Assembly: GCA_046297495.1 (NCBI GenBank)
Contig: JBKBIP010000028.1
Span: 1 to 64,000, forward strand
Direction of reading: 5' to 3'
Source: JBKBIP01 sp046297495
GTDB lineage: Bacteria; Planctomycetota; Planctomycetia; Gemmatales; Gemmataceae
DNA length: 64,000 bases
A model generated the notes under the pieces. That model did no database searches, was not told where the DNA came from, and worked only from the letters and a program-made list of their open reading frames with translations. Positions 8,311 to 17,304 of the stretch are shown here, in pieces (positions within the stretch are counted from its first letter, which is position 1; each line of letters opens with the position of its first letter). The position numbers and the translations under genes were made by a program.

Positions 8311-9249
8311 TCACTTCTTCTCACCGGTCTTGAGATATTCCTTCGCTTCGGGACTGGCCCAGCGGGCCACACCACGACTGTTCGGCGACTCCAGGATTTC
8401 CGCCGGCGACGAGGTCTCCACGGTCAATTTCGGTAGGTCTTTCTTCAATCGTTCGATGTCCGAGGGGATGACCAGGCTGGTTTTCAGGGAAAGCATGGTG
8501 AGTGTCTTCGACGTGCTCAAGTGTTTCAGCCCGCCTTCGTAGGTGAGGAACGTTTCGTGCAAACCCAGCTCTTTTAGGTTCGGCAGCGTTGCGAAGACGG
8601 CGATGCACTTGTCCGTTACCCGCTCCGGCCGTCCTTGTGAGCTAATGTGAAACACTTCAAGTGAGGGATGGTTCTTCAGCACTTGCAGTCCTTGGTCGGT
8701 CACCTTGCTGTGTGAGATGTCCATGAACTTCACGCTGGCAACCTTGGCCAACGCGGCCATCCCCTTGTCATCGAAGGCGTGACCGATCCTGACTTCTTCG
8801 AGTTTTGACTTTTCCAAAGCGGTGAATCCTGCCCCGTTGTATCGCTCGTGTGGGGTCGTACTGCCGGGACCGGGAATATTGTGATCAATGCGAATGACCC
8901 GAAGCTCGCTCAGCTTCGCGACATCTGCAAACGATGCATTGCTCAGGATCGGGCCGTTACCGAGATACTTTACGACGCGGCCCCGGGCATCGGGCACCAC
9001 CGTGAGCACATGCCGCGGGTTGTCCTTGGAAGCAAATCGAATTCCTGTATCCCCCTTCTGCAGGGGCCAGCCGTTCGTAACCACCTCGGGCGGGGCTGTC
9101 AATTGCTCGCGTTCGACGATTCGGCGGAGGACCACAAGGTCGTCAGCCTGCAGCGGGAGCTTGGCCTCGTCGGCCTGCACAGGGTCAACGGCGTGCGTTA
9201 TGATCACTCCGAGAAGCAAGCATGCGGTCAGAAGATTTCGCGAAATCAT
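8311..9249 (-). CDS. Exported leucine-rich-repeat-like protein
   Basis: A 312-aa protein with an N-terminal signal peptide (MISRNLLTACLLLGVIITHA, cleavage about residue 26). The middle holds irregular LRR units: LSELRVIRIDHN, LEEVRIGHAFDDKGMAAL, VKFMDISHSKVTDQGLQVL, LEVFHISSQ, LKELGLHETFL. The DxGL spacing is that of planctomycete RNI-like LRR proteins, which act outside the cytoplasm, probably in binding. GAGGT precedes the ATG. It follows gntR on the same strand with a 15-base gap, so it belongs to that operon. Ligand unknown. Confidence 0.75.
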   Translation of the reverse strand: MISRNLLTACLLLGVIITHAVDPVQADEAKLPLQADDLVVLRRIVEREQLTAPPEVVTNGWPLQKGDTGIRFASKDNPRHVLTVVPDARGRVVKYLGNGPILSNASFADVAKLSELRVIRIDHNIPGPGSTTPHERYNGAGFTALEKSKLEEVRIGHAFDDKGMAALAKVASVKFMDISHSKVTDQGLQVLKNHPSLEVFHISSQGRPERVTDKCIAVFATLPNLKELGLHETFLTYEGGLKHLSTSKTLTMLSLKTSLVIPSDIERLKKDLPKLTVETSSPAEILESPNSRGVARWASPEAKEYLKTGEKK

Positions 9250-9264
9250 GGTCAGACCTCGGAA

Positions 9265-10086
9265 TTACTTGGCCTTATCCATCCCAGATCGAAGGAAGCC
9301 GCGAGCCGGCAGCGCATGTCGGATAGGCCCAAGACGGGTGTGAAATTCGTACATGTCGGCACGGTAGAGCGTCCGTTCCCACCACAAAGGCGAACCGTTG
9401 GAAAGAAAGCCCACGGCTCGAACTTCCAAAGCCGCTGAGCGGGATGGCACACGGAGCAAAGCCGCTTCGCGACGAGTGAGAGACACCGCACGAATGATCT
9501 CATCGGCCCCACCGATCTTCAGTCCGTGACGCACGGTCCAAGCTTCGTAGAGGGAACCTTGTAGGTCACGCTCAATCAAGCGGGGGCAGTGGGCACCGAC
9601 GACAAGTCGGTGTTCCAGAATGACGGGCACGCCATCCGCAGTGCGCAACCGGTCCATCAGCCAGAACTGAGCCGTCTCGGTCACAGCGCTTCCCAAGGCC
9701 TCGCGGGCTGAGCGTTCCAATTCCGAACCCGGGATGCTGCGAAAGGCGATCACCTCGGTGGCCGGCAACTTCCCGGCGGCCCGGGCCTTCTCCGTGAAGC
9801 TGACCAACGTACTGACATCGTAGGTGATTGACGCCCGCACGAATGTGCCAACCCCTTTGCGAAACTCCAGCAAGCCTTCGGAGACCAGACCGGCGAGAGC
9901 TTTGTTGGCGGTGGCCCGACTGACGCCGAACCGCTCGACAATCTGACGCTCGGTCAAAAACTGATCGCCGGGTCGAAACTGCCTTATAGCTTGTTCGCGT
10001 AGACGGGCCGTCAATTGCTGATAAACCGGATCGCGTATCAGAGTCGTTTCCAAAGCGAATCCCCAACAAGCAGCGGTGATCGTCAT
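9265..10086 (-). CDS. GntR-family transcription regulator (HutC/UTRA type)
   Basis: A winged-helix GntR N-terminus (DPVYQQLTARLREQAIRQF, FLTERQIVERFGVSRATANK, GLLEFRKGVGTFV; residues about 19-88) is followed by a UTRA effector domain (about 110-260) with WLMDRLRTADGVPVILEH. Such proteins bind a small ligand through UTRA and release DNA. The true start may be TTG at 10053, since the first 11 residues look non-conserved. It is divergent from the cytochrome/sulfatase operon; a TAGTGGCTAG half-site lies just upstream of its own start and a full palindrome lies in the opposing promoter, suggesting autoregulation and control of that operon. Confidence 0.85.
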   Translation of the reverse strand: MTITAACWGFALETTLIRDPVYQQLTARLREQAIRQFRPGDQFLTERQIVERFGVSRATANKALAGLVSEGLLEFRKGVGTFVRASITYDVSTLVSFTEKARAAGKLPATEVIAFRSIPGSELERSAREALGSAVTETAQFWLMDRLRTADGVPVILEHRLVVGAHCPRLIERDLQGSLYEAWTVRHGLKIGGADEIIRAVSLTRREAALLRVPSRSAALEVRAVGFLSNGSPLWWERTLYRADMYEFHTRLGPIRHALPARGFLRSGMDKAK

Positions 10087-10099
10087 GATCCATGAGATC

Positions 10100-10109
10100 T
10101 AGTGGCTAG
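10100..10109. promoter_or_regulatory. GntR operator half-site near the regulator start
   Basis: TAGTGGCTAG occurs 14 bases upstream of the gntR ATG and repeats the first ten bases of the full palindrome at 10189-10205. Probably an autoregulatory contact. Confidence 0.45.
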
Positions 10110-10180
10110 TTTACTCTATCAGTCGCGATACTTTGCGACAAGTACGGGTGTTATAATTGTCCGGTGATTCAGCGAGCCGC

Positions 10181-10209
10181 TTGACGCTTAGTGGCTAGGC
10201 CACTAGGAT
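10181..10209 (+). promoter_or_regulatory. Promoter with palindromic operator between -35 and -10
   Basis: TTGACG (10181-10186) and TAGGAT (10204-10209) are separated by 17 bases, a plausible sigma-70-type promoter for the downstream operon starting at 10255. The spacer carries TAGTGGC-TAG-GCCACTA (10189-10205), a 7-3-7 inverted repeat of GntR-operator size. Protein bound here would block polymerase. An additional TATAAT at 10152-10157 lacks a good -35. Confidence 0.6.
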
Positions 10210-10254
10210 TATCGTTATCGATTGCACGGGCGTTGTTAACGAGACTGCCTAGCC

Positions 10255-12654
10255 ATGAGGCTTCACATGATGTTCTTCCTCCAACGTGTGTTCTGGGGAA
10301 CCATTTTCGCCGGGCTTGTTGCTACCGGCACTTGCAGCGCGGATGATGCCGTGAAGCTCCGCCCGTTCTTGGAATCTCACTGCATGTCTTGCCACGATGC
10401 CGATACCCAAAAAGGCGGATTGGATCTGACCACCGAAGCAGACTGGTCCAAGCCCGATGCGATGGCTCGGTGGGTTCGCGTTTATGATCGACTCGCCCGG
10501 GGCGAAATGCCGCCTGGGAAGCGAAAGCCGGAGGCTGATGAAAAGTCCGCTTTTCTTGCGGAGCTTGGGCAGGGGTTGACCAAAGTTCACGCCGCCGAAA
10601 AAGGGACCGTGTTGCGTAGGCTCAATCGGCTGGAATACGAAAACACCCTGCACGACTTGCTCGATATTCGTGTTCCCTTGGCCGACTTGTTGCCGGGAGA
10701 TAGAAAATCGCATGGCTTTGACACGGTCGGCGCGGCACTCGACTTGTCGTCGGCTCAACTTCAGAAATACCTCGATGCCGCGGACATCGCACTGACGGCG
10801 GCGACGCAGAAAAGCCCTCGGCCGCAGAGCGTGACGCGGACTTGTCGTTTCGACGATGGACGGAACGAGCAGAATCTTGGCAAATACTGGCTCAAACGCG
10901 ACGATGAGTCGGTTGTGTTTTTCCAAGGGCGCTTTCCGTCCATCATCCCTGATACCCTTCGGATTCCAATCGCGGGACGTTATCGACTTCGGCTGAAGGG
11001 ATATGCCTACCAATCGTCGGATCCAATTACTTTCAGCCTCTACCTCAGGCATCGATTCAGAGACAATAACTCGCGTTTGCACGGCTACTACGCTTTCAAG
11101 CCGGGCCAACCCCAAGTTATCGAAATTCTCGCCGAGATGAACGCTGAGAATACAATTCACATCATCCCAGAACTTACTACCGCACCGGGGCAACTCGCCA
11201 AGGCGGATCTGGCAAAATTTCCGGAGCCGGGACTTGCGCTCTTCGCGGTGGCGGTGGAAGGTCCGCTAATCGACGAGTGGCCCAAACGCGGGCACAAACT
11301 CCTGTGGGGCGACCTGCCGATTTCGATTCCTAAGGCCGCGCCGAAAACCAAGATGAATTTGGGTACCATCGAATCGAAAAATCCGAAAGCAGATGCGGAA
11401 AACTTGCTGAAGATCTTCGTTCCGGCAGCGTTCCGGCGACCCGTTCCCGCCGAGCGCATTCGACCGTATATTCAACTGGCCTATGCCGAACTCGACAGCG
11501 GAGCCACTTTCGAGCAGTCGATGCGCTCGGCTTACAAAGCAGTACTCTGCTCGCCATACTTTCTGTATCTCATCGAGCCGCAAGGCAAGCTGGACGACTA
11601 CGCGATCGCGTCGCGCTTGTCCTATTTCTTGTGGCGCTCGGCCCCGGATGCGGAACTGCTCGCTGCTGCCGAACGTGGTGAACTCACAATGCCCGACGGC
11701 TTGCGAAAACAGACGGAACGGCTGCTCCGCGATCCGAAATCGCAACGCTTTGTCCACGACTTTCTAGGCCTGTGGCTGAACCTCCGTGACATTGAATTCA
11801 CGATTCCGGATGAAAAGCTGTATCCCGACTTCGACAACGCCCTACTGCATGCGATGATCGGCGAGACTGAGGGCTTTTTCACCAAGATTCTGCAGGAGAA
11901 TCGCCCGCTGACCGACTTTCTCCACTCTGACTGGACCATGCTCAACGAACGGCTCGCCAAGCACTACGGCATCGCCGGTGTAAAGGGGCCAGAATTTCAC
12001 GAAGTGAAGTTGCCGGTGAATTCGCATCGCGGTGGGTTGATTACTCAAGCTAGTGTGCTGAAGGTCTCGGCGAACGGCACGACGACCTCGCCCGTCACTC
12101 GCGGGGCATGGGTGCTGGAACGCCTACTTGGGGAACCGCCACCCCCGCCGCCGCCGGGAGTACCCGGAGTCGAGCCGGACATTCGCGGCGCGACCACCAT
12201 CCGCGAGCAACTGGACAAACACCGGAACATTGCCACTTGTGCCGCTTGTCACAAAGTCATCGACCCGCCTGGTTTCGCGTTGGAAGCCTACGATGTCATT
12301 GGTGGTTGGCGGGAGCGTTATCGAGCCGTCTTCACTCCTGGGAGCAAAGCCGAGACGATGCGCGTCGGCAATCGGCAGGTCGCTCTCGGGCCGAAAGTTG
12401 ATGCCAGCGGCATGTTGGCCGACGGCCGCAAATTCAGCGGACCCGACGAGTTCAAGAAACTGTTGATGGCGGAGCCGGACCGTTTTGCCAAAGCCCTGAC
12501 CGAAAAGCTCGCGACCTTTGCTACGGGACGCGAGATGGGCTTTTCGGATCGACCGGCGATCGCCGCGATTGTCAATGCCAATGCCGGCGCTCAGCGTGGC
12601 TTCCGCGCTCTAATTCATCAGTTGGTTCAAAGCGAATTGTTCCTCACGAAATAA
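10255..12654 (+). CDS. Planctomycete cytochrome c protein (DUF1587/1592/1588/1585)
   Basis: A 799-aa exported protein: signal peptide (about 1-29), heme-binding CMSCH (C43, C46, H47) in the N-terminal cytochrome domain, DUF1587 (GTVLRRLNRLEYENTLHDLLD), a carbohydrate-module-like beta region (about 200-340), DUF1592 (SYFLWRSAPDAELLAAAERGEL), DUF1588 with a second CxxCH (C662AACH666, IDPPGFALEAYD) and DUF1585 at the C-terminus (EKLATFATGREMGFSDRP). These proteins are encoded with DUF1552 proteins across Planctomycetes and are thought to work in extracytoplasmic oxidative handling of complex polysaccharides; the reaction is unknown. First gene of a three-gene operon under the operator at 10189. 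Confidence 0.9.
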   Translation: MRLHMMFFLQRVFWGTIFAGLVATGTCSADDAVKLRPFLESHCMSCHDADTQKGGLDLTTEADWSKPDAMARWVRVYDRLARGEMPPGKRKPEADEKSAFLAELGQGLTKVHAAEKGTVLRRLNRLEYENTLHDLLDIRVPLADLLPGDRKSHGFDTVGAALDLSSAQLQKYLDAADIALTAATQKSPRPQSVTRTCRFDDGRNEQNLGKYWLKRDDESVVFFQGRFPSIIPDTLRIPIAGRYRLRLKGYAYQSSDPITFSLYLRHRFRDNNSRLHGYYAFKPGQPQVIEILAEMNAENTIHIIPELTTAPGQLAKADLAKFPEPGLALFAVAVEGPLIDEWPKRGHKLLWGDLPISIPKAAPKTKMNLGTIESKNPKADAENLLKIFVPAAFRRPVPAERIRPYIQLAYAELDSGATFEQSMRSAYKAVLCSPYFLYLIEPQGKLDDYAIASRLSYFLWRSAPDAELLAAAERGELTMPDGLRKQTERLLRDPKSQRFVHDFLGLWLNLRDIEFTIPDEKLYPDFDNALLHAMIGETEGFFTKILQENRPLTDFLHSDWTMLNERLAKHYGIAGVKGPEFHEVKLPVNSHRGGLITQASVLKVSANGTTTSPVTRGAWVLERLLGEPPPPPPPGVPGVEPDIRGATTIREQLDKHRNIATCAACHKVIDPPGFALEAYDVIGGWRERYRAVFTPGSKAETMRVGNRQVALGPKVDASGMLADGRKFSGPDEFKKLLMAEPDRFAKALTEKLATFATGREMGFSDRPAIAAIVNANAGAQRGFRALIHQLVQSELFLTK

Positions 12655-12675
12655 ACCCCGCCCGGAGATGCTGAA

Positions 12676-13980
12676 ATGGCTCACTTTTTCGCTGTCCGAA
12701 AAGCTCACCTATCCCGCCGAGCCTTTCTGCGTGGGGCGGGCGCCGCGCTTGGTCTACCGCTGCTCGATGCGATGCTGCCGGCCTGCGCGACCGCCGCTGA
12801 GAAGCAAGCTGCCCAATCGCCGCGTCGTTTCGTGGCCATGCAGTACGGCCTAGGCTTCCATGCCCCCTATTTGGTGCCGAAGACCCCTGGAGCGGACTAC
12901 AAGCTCACCCCATATTTGGAACTAGTGAAAGATCATCGCCCGAAGTTCACCATTATCTCCGGAGTTGCTCACCCTGAACAACGCGGGGCGAATGGCCATT
13001 CTTCGGAAATGACCTGGCTGACGGGTGCTCGTCACCCTGGCTTGCCCGGCTTCCGCAACTCGATGTCCTTCGACCAATACTTGGCCACCCAAATTGGCAA
13101 CCAGACCCGCTTCCCGTTCCTGTCGATGTCGGCCGGTGGTCGAGACGGCCTGTCGTGGACAGCCAACGGGATCAACCTCGATGCAGAAACCTCCCCATCG
13201 CAAATCTTTACCGCTCTCTTCGTGCAGGGAACACCGAACCAGATCAAGGCCCAAGTCGATGAATTACGCCGCGGCCGCAGTATCCTCGATACGGTTCAAG
13301 CTGAGGCGAAAGCACTCGAAAAAAGTCTTGGCCAAGCGGATCGTCAAAAACTCGGCCAATACTTTACAGCCGTCCGCGATTTGGAGAAGCGGATGCACGT
13401 CTCCGAAGCCTGGGCAACCAAACCCAAGCCGAAGGTGGATGTCAAGCCGCCCGTGGACGTGGCCGACCGATGGGACATTTTGGCCAACACCCGTTTGATG
13501 CACGACTTGATTGCCTTGGCCCTGCAAACCGACTCCACCCGCGTCATCGCTTACAAGGCCGGTGGCTTCAACCCAGTGCCCAAGATACCCGGTGTGCAAA
13601 CCGGCTGGCATGACCTGTCGCACCACGGACAAGATGCTAACAAAATCAGCGAATTGAAGATTATCGAAGAGGCCGAGTTCCGCGAGATCAACCGATTCTT
13701 CGGTTTATTGACGGCTGTCAAGGAAGTGGATGGCACCCTGCTGGATCACACGGCGGTGCTGCTCGGCAGCAACTTGAGCAACGCCAGTTCTCACGACCCG
13801 ACGAACCTGCCGATCCTACTCGCCGGCGGCGGTTTCAAGCATGGCTCGCACCTTGCTTTTGATAGTACAAACAACGCACCGTTCGCCGGGCTGTTTGTCA
13901 GTATTGCTCAACGCCTCGGTATTCAAACGGACCGCTTTGCCTACGCTACGAAGCCTCTCACGGGGTTAGAAGCGGCGTGA
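12676..13980 (+). CDS. DUF1552 Tat-exported protein
   Basis: A 434-aa protein with a twin-arginine signal (LSRRAFLRGAGAALGLPLLDAML, residues 12-34), then the DUF1552 body: RFVAMQYGLGFHAPYLVP, SGVAHPEQRGANGHSSEMTWLTGA, and a C-terminal half (TGWHDLSHHGQDANKISEL, DHTAVLLGSNLSNASSHDPTNLPILLAGGG) reminiscent of the alkaline-phosphatase-like DUF1501 fold. GGAGA sits 7 bases before the ATG; the gap to the cytochrome gene is 21 bases. It is the usual partner of DUF1592 proteins and is probably exported folded. Function unknown; family assignment strong. Confidence 0.9.
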   Translation: MAHFFAVRKAHLSRRAFLRGAGAALGLPLLDAMLPACATAAEKQAAQSPRRFVAMQYGLGFHAPYLVPKTPGADYKLTPYLELVKDHRPKFTIISGVAHPEQRGANGHSSEMTWLTGARHPGLPGFRNSMSFDQYLATQIGNQTRFPFLSMSAGGRDGLSWTANGINLDAETSPSQIFTALFVQGTPNQIKAQVDELRRGRSILDTVQAEAKALEKSLGQADRQKLGQYFTAVRDLEKRMHVSEAWATKPKPKVDVKPPVDVADRWDILANTRLMHDLIALALQTDSTRVIAYKAGGFNPVPKIPGVQTGWHDLSHHGQDANKISELKIIEEAEFREINRFFGLLTAVKEVDGTLLDHTAVLLGSNLSNASSHDPTNLPILLAGGGFKHGSHLAFDSTNNAPFAGLFVSIAQRLGIQTDRFAYATKPLTGLEAA

Positions 13981-14053
13981 GCATCAGCCAATCCAAACAA
14001 CGGAAGTCACCATCGGATCGACTTCGATCATGAGATGAATCCAGGAAGTGTCA

Positions 14054-15682
14054 ATGAAACTGCTTGTCCTTTCCCGTTGGCCGGTACTGATTGCAATCGT
14101 ACTGACTTTACTCACCGCCAGATCGACCCACGCCGATGAGAAACCCTCGCGGCCGAACATCTTGCTGGTGATGGTCGATGATATGGGCTACTCCGACATC
14201 GGCTGCTACGGCGGCGAAATCCAAACACCAACACTGGACAAGCTCGCGGCCAACGGGGTACGGCTAGCACGCTTCTACAACTGTGCCCAGTGTTGCCCGA
14301 CTCGGGCAGCCCTGATGTCCGGCTTGTACCCGCATCAAGCCGGCGTGGGGGACATGAACGAGGCGGGGCCGGACAACCCCTTCTGGAAGAAAGTCGGTTC
14401 GCCGGCTTATCTCGGCTTCAAACGAGACGGCATTGTGACGTTGCCCGAAGCGATGCAACTCGCGGGCTACCAAACCTTCATGTCCGGCAAATGGCACTTG
14501 GGTAACAAGCCGGGTTCATGGCCGCACGATCGCGGCTTTGATCGTTGCTTTGCCCTCATCGGTGGAGCGTGTGAACAGTTCACCGGTTACCGCTCGTGGC
14601 AGAACAAAGGCCCGATTACCCTCTTCGTCGAGAACAACCGGAAGGTCGATCAGCTGCCGGAAAACTTTTACACCACCGACACATTTACTGACCATCTCCT
14701 AAAGTTCATTGATGAGGCCGATTCCAAAAAGCCGTGGTTTGGCTACCTCTCGTTCACCGCACCGCACTGGCCCCTGCAAGCCCATGCCCAGGACATTGCC
14801 AAGTACAAAGACACTTACAACGCCGGCCCCGCGGCGATTCGGCAGCAGCGATTCGAGCGCCTCAAGAAACTCGGCTTGGTTCCGGAATCAACCAAGCTCT
14901 CGGATCTCGATCCCGAGTATATCGCCGAAGTACCCGACTCGAAGAAACAAACTTGGGACCGTTGGATGCGCGCTTATGCCGCCATGATCGACCGCGTGGA
15001 TCAGAATATGGCACGCATCGTCGAGCTGTTGACGAAGCGGGGGCAACTCGACAACACGCTGATTTTGTTTCTCAGCGATAATGGTGCTGACACCGTCCAC
15101 GGCCCACACTGGGGGCAAGTGAGCAACACGCCGTTCCGCAAGTTCAAGGTATCGGTCCATGACGGCGGGATTGCGTCGCCGTTGATCGTTCATTGGCCTG
15201 GGGGCATCCCGGAGAAGCAGCGGGGCAAGATCCTCCACGATGGTGCCGGCCATGTCATCGATATTTTCCCCACCTGTCTGGAGGCGGCTCAAGGGAAGCA
15301 TCCGGACAAGTTGAGAGATCAAGCGGTATTGCCGTTGGAAGGCGTCAGCTTGCTCCCGACAGTCCGCGGTGAGAAGTCGAACTTGGCCAGTCGTACTTTG
15401 TATTGGGAGCGGGCCGGCAACGAAGCCGTGCGTCAGGGGCAATGGAAGCTAGTTCGCAGCTTCTTTTCGCCACAAGGGGAAGGTCAGGTCGCCAAAAATG
15501 ACCGGATTTACTGGGGCTCATGGGAACTTTACCGCGTGGATGTAGACCCCGGCGAAACCAACGATCTCGCGGCCAAGGAACCGGAGCGTGTTCAAGAGAT
15601 GATTCGGCTCCATCAAGCTTGGGCCAATCGGGTCGGCGTCGTGCCGCGTGATCGCATCGCCGAACTTCAGAATAACAATTGA
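14054..15682 (+). CDS. Arylsulfatase-family sulfatase (S1 type)
   Basis: A 542-aa exported enzyme with signal peptide (MKLLVLSRWPVLIAIVLTLL). It has the metal site (NILLVMVDDMGYSDIGCYGG), and the formylglycine signature CCPTR with the modifiable Cys at residue 80 (14291-14293), followed by AALMSGLYPHQAGVG. Also seen are SGKWHLG and FLSDNGAD, which complete the active site. It needs a formylglycine-generating enzyme encoded elsewhere. An ATG at 14054 with AGGA 8 bases upstream is preferred over GTG at 14048. As third gene of the operon it suggests that the cytochrome/DUF1552 pair acts on a sulfated glycan; substrate is inference. Confidence 0.93.
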   Translation: MKLLVLSRWPVLIAIVLTLLTARSTHADEKPSRPNILLVMVDDMGYSDIGCYGGEIQTPTLDKLAANGVRLARFYNCAQCCPTRAALMSGLYPHQAGVGDMNEAGPDNPFWKKVGSPAYLGFKRDGIVTLPEAMQLAGYQTFMSGKWHLGNKPGSWPHDRGFDRCFALIGGACEQFTGYRSWQNKGPITLFVENNRKVDQLPENFYTTDTFTDHLLKFIDEADSKKPWFGYLSFTAPHWPLQAHAQDIAKYKDTYNAGPAAIRQQRFERLKKLGLVPESTKLSDLDPEYIAEVPDSKKQTWDRWMRAYAAMIDRVDQNMARIVELLTKRGQLDNTLILFLSDNGADTVHGPHWGQVSNTPFRKFKVSVHDGGIASPLIVHWPGGIPEKQRGKILHDGAGHVIDIFPTCLEAAQGKHPDKLRDQAVLPLEGVSLLPTVRGEKSNLASRTLYWERAGNEAVRQGQWKLVRSFFSPQGEGQVAKNDRIYWGSWELYRVDVDPGETNDLAAKEPERVQEMIRLHQAWANRVGVVPRDRIAELQNNN

Positions 15683-15745
15683 TCGCCATGTTTGTTGAAT
15701 GGTCTGCGAGTTCTCACCTGATGCCGCCGTTGATTAACGGTCAAG

Positions 15746-15831
15746 AAAAGGGGACGCGACTCGTATTTGCTGATGGAGAGTTGATCGTGGTGGAATCGGA
15801 TAACCAGCAAAATCGAGTCGCGTCCCCTTTT
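15746..15831 (+). repeat. 86-bp inverted-repeat element, copy 1
   Basis: Perfect 18-base arms, AAAAGGGGACGCGACTCG (15746-15763) and its complement (15814-15831), flank a GC-poorer centre. Two more copies occur at 42007-42093 (opposite orientation) and 60293-60378. It looks like a non-coding REP/MITE-type unit moved by a transposase encoded elsewhere; its hairpin plus T-run could also end transcription of the sulfatase operon. Confidence 0.85.
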
Positions 15832-16169
15832 TCGGCCCTACCCAAGAAGTGGAAAAATCGGGAATCTTCTCTGTCTTGACTTGAACCGACCGGACTCATT
15901 ATTTTACTAGGAGTTAAATTAGCGGCCTTTCCACGAGCTAACCGAGGACAAGGATGGTCAGCCTCGATTACACACCCTTCGCACCTCATCCTTGTGCCCA
16001 CTTCTCGTGAGGGACTGACGTTGTATCCACCTGGTCGGTTCGTCGCCTTGTTTCGATCCGCCAACCGAGATTGTTGAGGTAGGATGGTAATAGGCTTCAG
16101 GTGGCTATCTCATGGTTTGAGCGACGGAAACGGACCTTTCGTCGCCGTGGCACAAGCGAGAACAATTCC
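15832..16169 (+). other. Intergenic stretch without a recognisable gene
   Basis: About 340 bases between repeat copy 1 and gmd. I see no convincing reading frame, RNA gene or promoter; the frames present are short and lack ribosome sites. Confidence 0.5.
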
Positions 16170-17195
16170 ATGCCAATTGCACTCATTACCGGCGTTACGG
16201 GACAGGATGGCAGTTACTTGGCCGAGTTCCTTCTGGAGAAGGGATACGAGGTGCATGGTATCGTGCGCCGCGCCAGCACGGAGAACTTCGAGCGCATCGC
16301 GCATTTGAACGGTCAAATTCAGCTCCATCAAGCCGACTTGCTCGATCAATTGTCCATCATCGACGTGGTCAAGGAGATCAACCCGGATGAAGTGTACAAT
16401 CTGGCGGCCATGAGCTTCGTGCCGACCAGTTGGAAACAGCCGGTGTTGACGGGGGAATTCACGGCCATCGGCGTCACGCGCATGTTGGAAGCCATTCGGC
16501 TGCTCAATCCGAAAAAGATTCGCTTCTATCAAGCCTCCAGCAGCGAGATGTTCGGCAAGGTTCAGGAAACGCCGCAGCGCGAGACGACCCCCTTCTATCC
16601 GCGCAGCCCCTATGGCGTGGCCAAGGTGTATGGGCACTGGATCACGGTCAACTACCGGGAAAGCTACGACATGTATTGCTGTAGCGGCATCCTATTCAAC
16701 CATGAGTCCCCCCGTCGCGGCAAGGAGTTCGTCACCCGCAAAGTGACCGACGCCGTGGCCCGCATCAAACTGGGATTGCAGGACGAGCTGCGGCTTGGCA
16801 ACCTGGATGCCAAGCGCGACTGGGGGTTTGCTGGCGATTACGTGCAAGCGATGTGGCTCATGCTGCAACAGGATCAACCAGATGATTACGTCATTGCCAC
16901 GGGGGAAACGCACTCGGTGCAAGAACTGGTTGAGGTCGCGTTCGGCGCGGTCAATCTCGACTGGCGCGAGTACGTGGTGCAAGACCCGGCATTGATTCGA
17001 CCGGCGGAAGTCGATTTGCTCGTCGGCGATCCGAGCAAGGCGAAGCGACAGCTCGGCTGGACGCCCCAGGTCACGTTCCAGGGTCTCATCCAGATGATGG
17101 TGCAAGCCGATTTGGAGCGTTGGGAAAAAAAGAGCAACAACGACACGGCGTTGAAACCGTTTCCTGACGTGGCCAAGAAGCGACGTCCCGCGTAG
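16170..17195 (+). CDS. gmd: GDP-mannose 4,6-dehydratase
   Basis: A 341-aa short-chain dehydrogenase-type protein. The N-terminal NAD(P)-binding motif ITGVTGQDGSYLAEFLLEKGYEVHGIVRR and NLAAMSFVPTSW are typical of Gmd, and the catalytic YGVAK gives Y148 and K152. The substrate-binding signature FNHESPRRGKEFVTRKV is also present. It converts GDP-D-mannose to GDP-4-keto-6-deoxymannose in the cytoplasm, first step to GDP-fucose, GDP-rhamnose or related sugars. The start at 16170 is chosen because homology begins at MPIALITG; a longer frame from 16101 is possible but unsupported. The next gene likely reduces the product. Confidence 0.93.
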   Translation: MPIALITGVTGQDGSYLAEFLLEKGYEVHGIVRRASTENFERIAHLNGQIQLHQADLLDQLSIIDVVKEINPDEVYNLAAMSFVPTSWKQPVLTGEFTAIGVTRMLEAIRLLNPKKIRFYQASSSEMFGKVQETPQRETTPFYPRSPYGVAKVYGHWITVNYRESYDMYCCSGILFNHESPRRGKEFVTRKVTDAVARIKLGLQDELRLGNLDAKRDWGFAGDYVQAMWLMLQQDQPDDYVIATGETHSVQELVEVAFGAVNLDWREYVVQDPALIRPAEVDLLVGDPSKAKRQLGWTPQVTFQGLIQMMVQADLERWEKKSNNDTALKPFPDVAKKRRPA

Positions 17196-17224
17196 ATGTC
17201 CTTCAACCTTTCATTGACTTGAGT

Positions 17225-17270
17225 GGATTCATCGATTCACGCCCCTTTCCGAGCGCGAACCGATGAATCC
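17225..17270. repeat. 46-bp imperfect inverted repeat (GATTCATCG family)
   Basis: GGATTCATCG at 17225-17234 is mirrored by CGATGAATCC at 17261-17270, with further pairing of TTCACG and CGCGAAC toward the centre. Related full copies lie at 43203-43250 and 63077-63120 and half copies near 26979-26998 and 34911-34929, all intergenic. Confidence 0.7.
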
Positions 17271-17304
17271 ATCCCGTCATTCAAGGTTGATGAGGTAGCA
17301 CAAA

